Origin: Ralstonia pickettii DTP0602
GTDB lineage: Bacteria > Pseudomonadota > Gammaproteobacteria > Burkholderiales > Burkholderiaceae
Reading direction: 5' to 3'
Assembly (NCBI GenBank): GCA_000471925.1
Contig: CP006668.1
Span: forward strand, 620,001 to 684,000
Length of the DNA: 64,000 nt
Under the pieces are notes generated by a model that saw only the letters and a list, made by a program, of their open reading frames with translations, ran no database searches and was not told the DNA's origin. This document shows, one piece after another, positions 63,170 to 64,000 of this stretch; position 1 is the first letter of the stretch; each line of letters opens with the position of its first letter. The position numbers and the translations under genes were made by a program.

Positions 63170-63371
63170 GCGATTCGGTTTGAATGCGGGCGGGAGAACG
63201 TGTCCGGGTGGCGTTTTTTGCATCGGGACGGCAGGCGAGGGTTGCACCAGGACAGCCCCGGCTTGCGATGCACTGGCGGGCGGGGACCAATGAAAATTCA
63301 TCGGTCCGGTGCACCGTTGGGCGGGCACGGTCGTTTACCGCAGACCGTAGTCGAACCGAGCCTGACTGATC

Positions 63372-64000
63372 GTGCCTTTTGTCTTCACCCGTGCCGCCCT
63401 GGGGGCCCTGCTTGTGACCGGGGTCCTGGCCAGCCCCGCGGCCGGCGCCGCGGAGGCGCCTCCTTCCACCGCTACCGGTGCTTCCGCGGCTCCTGCTGCT
63501 CCCCCTGCTCCCCCTGCTCCTGTCGTTTACGTTGATTCCGCCGATGCCGCCGGGCCCTGCGTGCCCCCGCCGGCCGGCGCCGCGCTGACGCTGGCACAGG
63601 CGCGCCTGGACGCGCTGCGCTGCAACCGCGACATCATCGCCGCGCGCCGGGGCGTGGAAGCCAGCCAGGCAGATGTGCAGATCGCCTCGCAGCGGCCCAA
63701 CCCGGTGCTGAGCCTGGGCGTGGAGAACATCAACCCGCATGCCGGCGTCGGCTCGGGCAACCTGCGCAGCAAGACGGTCGATTCCAAGCTGCGCGTGGAC
63801 CAGGTGATCGAGACCGCCAACAAGGCCGGCCTGCGCGTGGATACCGCGCGCAAGGCCAGCGCCGCGGCGGGCGAGGTGGTGCAGGCCGTGGTGGCGCAGC
63901 AGACCGGCGCGGTGGAGCAGGCCTTCTTTGAGGCCCTGGTCAGCCAGGAGCGCGTGGCCGTGCTCAGGGAAACGCTGGGGCTCTACGAGCGCACGCGCCA
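63372..64000 (+). CDS. TolC/CzcC-like outer-membrane efflux protein (5' part, cut by window edge)
   Basis: Open from GTG 63372, the first start after an in-frame stop at 63363-63365, to the right edge. A hydrophobic leader (RAALGALLVTGVLASPAAGAA) is followed by a Pro/Ala linker and then the TolC-type start ALTLAQARLDALRCNRDIIAARRGVEASQADVQIASQRPNPVLSLGVENINP, KLRVDQVIETANKAGLRVDTARKASAAAGEVVQAVVAQQTGAVEQAFFEALVSQERVAVLRETLGLYERT: the long alpha-helical coiled-coil repeats of the outer-membrane factor family. CzcC/CnrC subunits of heavy-metal RND pumps look like this, so a pump operon probably continues beyond the edge. 209 residues visible. Confidence 0.85.
   Translation, partial: MPFVFTRAALGALLVTGVLASPAAGAAEAPPSTATGASAAPAAPPAPPAPVVYVDSADAAGPCVPPPAGAALTLAQARLDALRCNRDIIAARRGVEASQADVQIASQRPNPVLSLGVENINPHAGVGSGNLRSKTVDSKLRVDQVIETANKAGLRVDTARKASAAAGEVVQAVVAQQTGAVEQAFFEALVSQERVAVLRETLGLYERTR

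Overview
The window looks like Burkholderiaceae DNA, most likely Cupriavidus/Ralstonia. Reasons: very high GC with strong G/C third-codon bias, an abundance of LysR regulators and Bug/TctC-type binding proteins, CaiB/acyl-CoA dehydrogenase pairs, OmpR-type metal/stress two-component systems, and a fliLMNOPQR block next to acnB. This placement is inference; a secondary chromosome is plausible but cannot be shown here. No rRNA, tRNA or CRISPR array was seen.

Left part (1-15.5 kb): a LysR gene cut by the left edge faces a CoA-transferase/acyl-CoA dehydrogenase operon. Next is an envelope-directed group: Tat-type epoxide hydrolase, secreted cupin, DipZ-like membrane thiol-redox protein, an OmpR-family regulator with its histidine kinase, and a small secreted protein built of ten-residue DPFTDGARNV-like repeats. 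Three copies of an 18-bp motif, TTGTAY-N5-TGTRTCA, lie upstream of the cupin/hydrolase pair, the dipZ/regulator intergenic region and the repeat protein. Each is co-oriented with its downstream gene, which suggests one regulon. Then come a cyclic-nucleotide-domain flavin oxidoreductase, an MFS exporter, an adenylate cyclase-FHA protein, a glyoxalase-fold protein and an SsuA-like binding protein.

Middle part (15.5-34 kb): amide and N-acyl-amino-acid catabolism. A LysR regulator (18140) sits between an amidase and a D-aminoacylase-type hydrolase cotranscribed with a TctC binding protein. A conserved 37-38 bp element containing TTCC-N5-GGAA occurs upstream of both the amidase and tctC. TctB/TctA membrane genes, a GntR regulator, a DUF2848 protein, a second amidase and an ACS-family permease follow. 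A heavy-metal-type two-component system then precedes a periplasmic catalase-like protein and a cytochrome b561; the regulator promoter and the catalase promoter share ATTAC-N6-GT(A/C)AT.

Right part (34-64 kb): a class C beta-lactamase-like gene interrupted by an amber codon inside its HxG motif, an IS1634-type insertion sequence with 12-bp inverted repeats and TTAG flanks, a chemoreceptor, a PLP dehydratase and rtcB. After these come a lipoprotein, the flagellar export/switch operon fliLMNOPQR, acnB with a clear promoter and terminator, and a decayed chaperone-usher fimbrial cluster whose usher lacks its N-terminal half. GST, a PQQ-type sugar dehydrogenase lipoprotein, an EamA fragment, a methyltransferase, an AraC regulator, an SLC13 permease, a VapC-like remnant, a LysR regulator, a second acyl-CoA dehydrogenase and the start of a TolC/CzcC-like efflux protein complete the window.

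The strongest new leads are the three regulatory motif families that tie neighbouring genes into local regulons, above all the two-component/DipZ/cupin/repeat-protein group. Several genes are visibly broken (serine hydrolase, usher, EamA, VapC).
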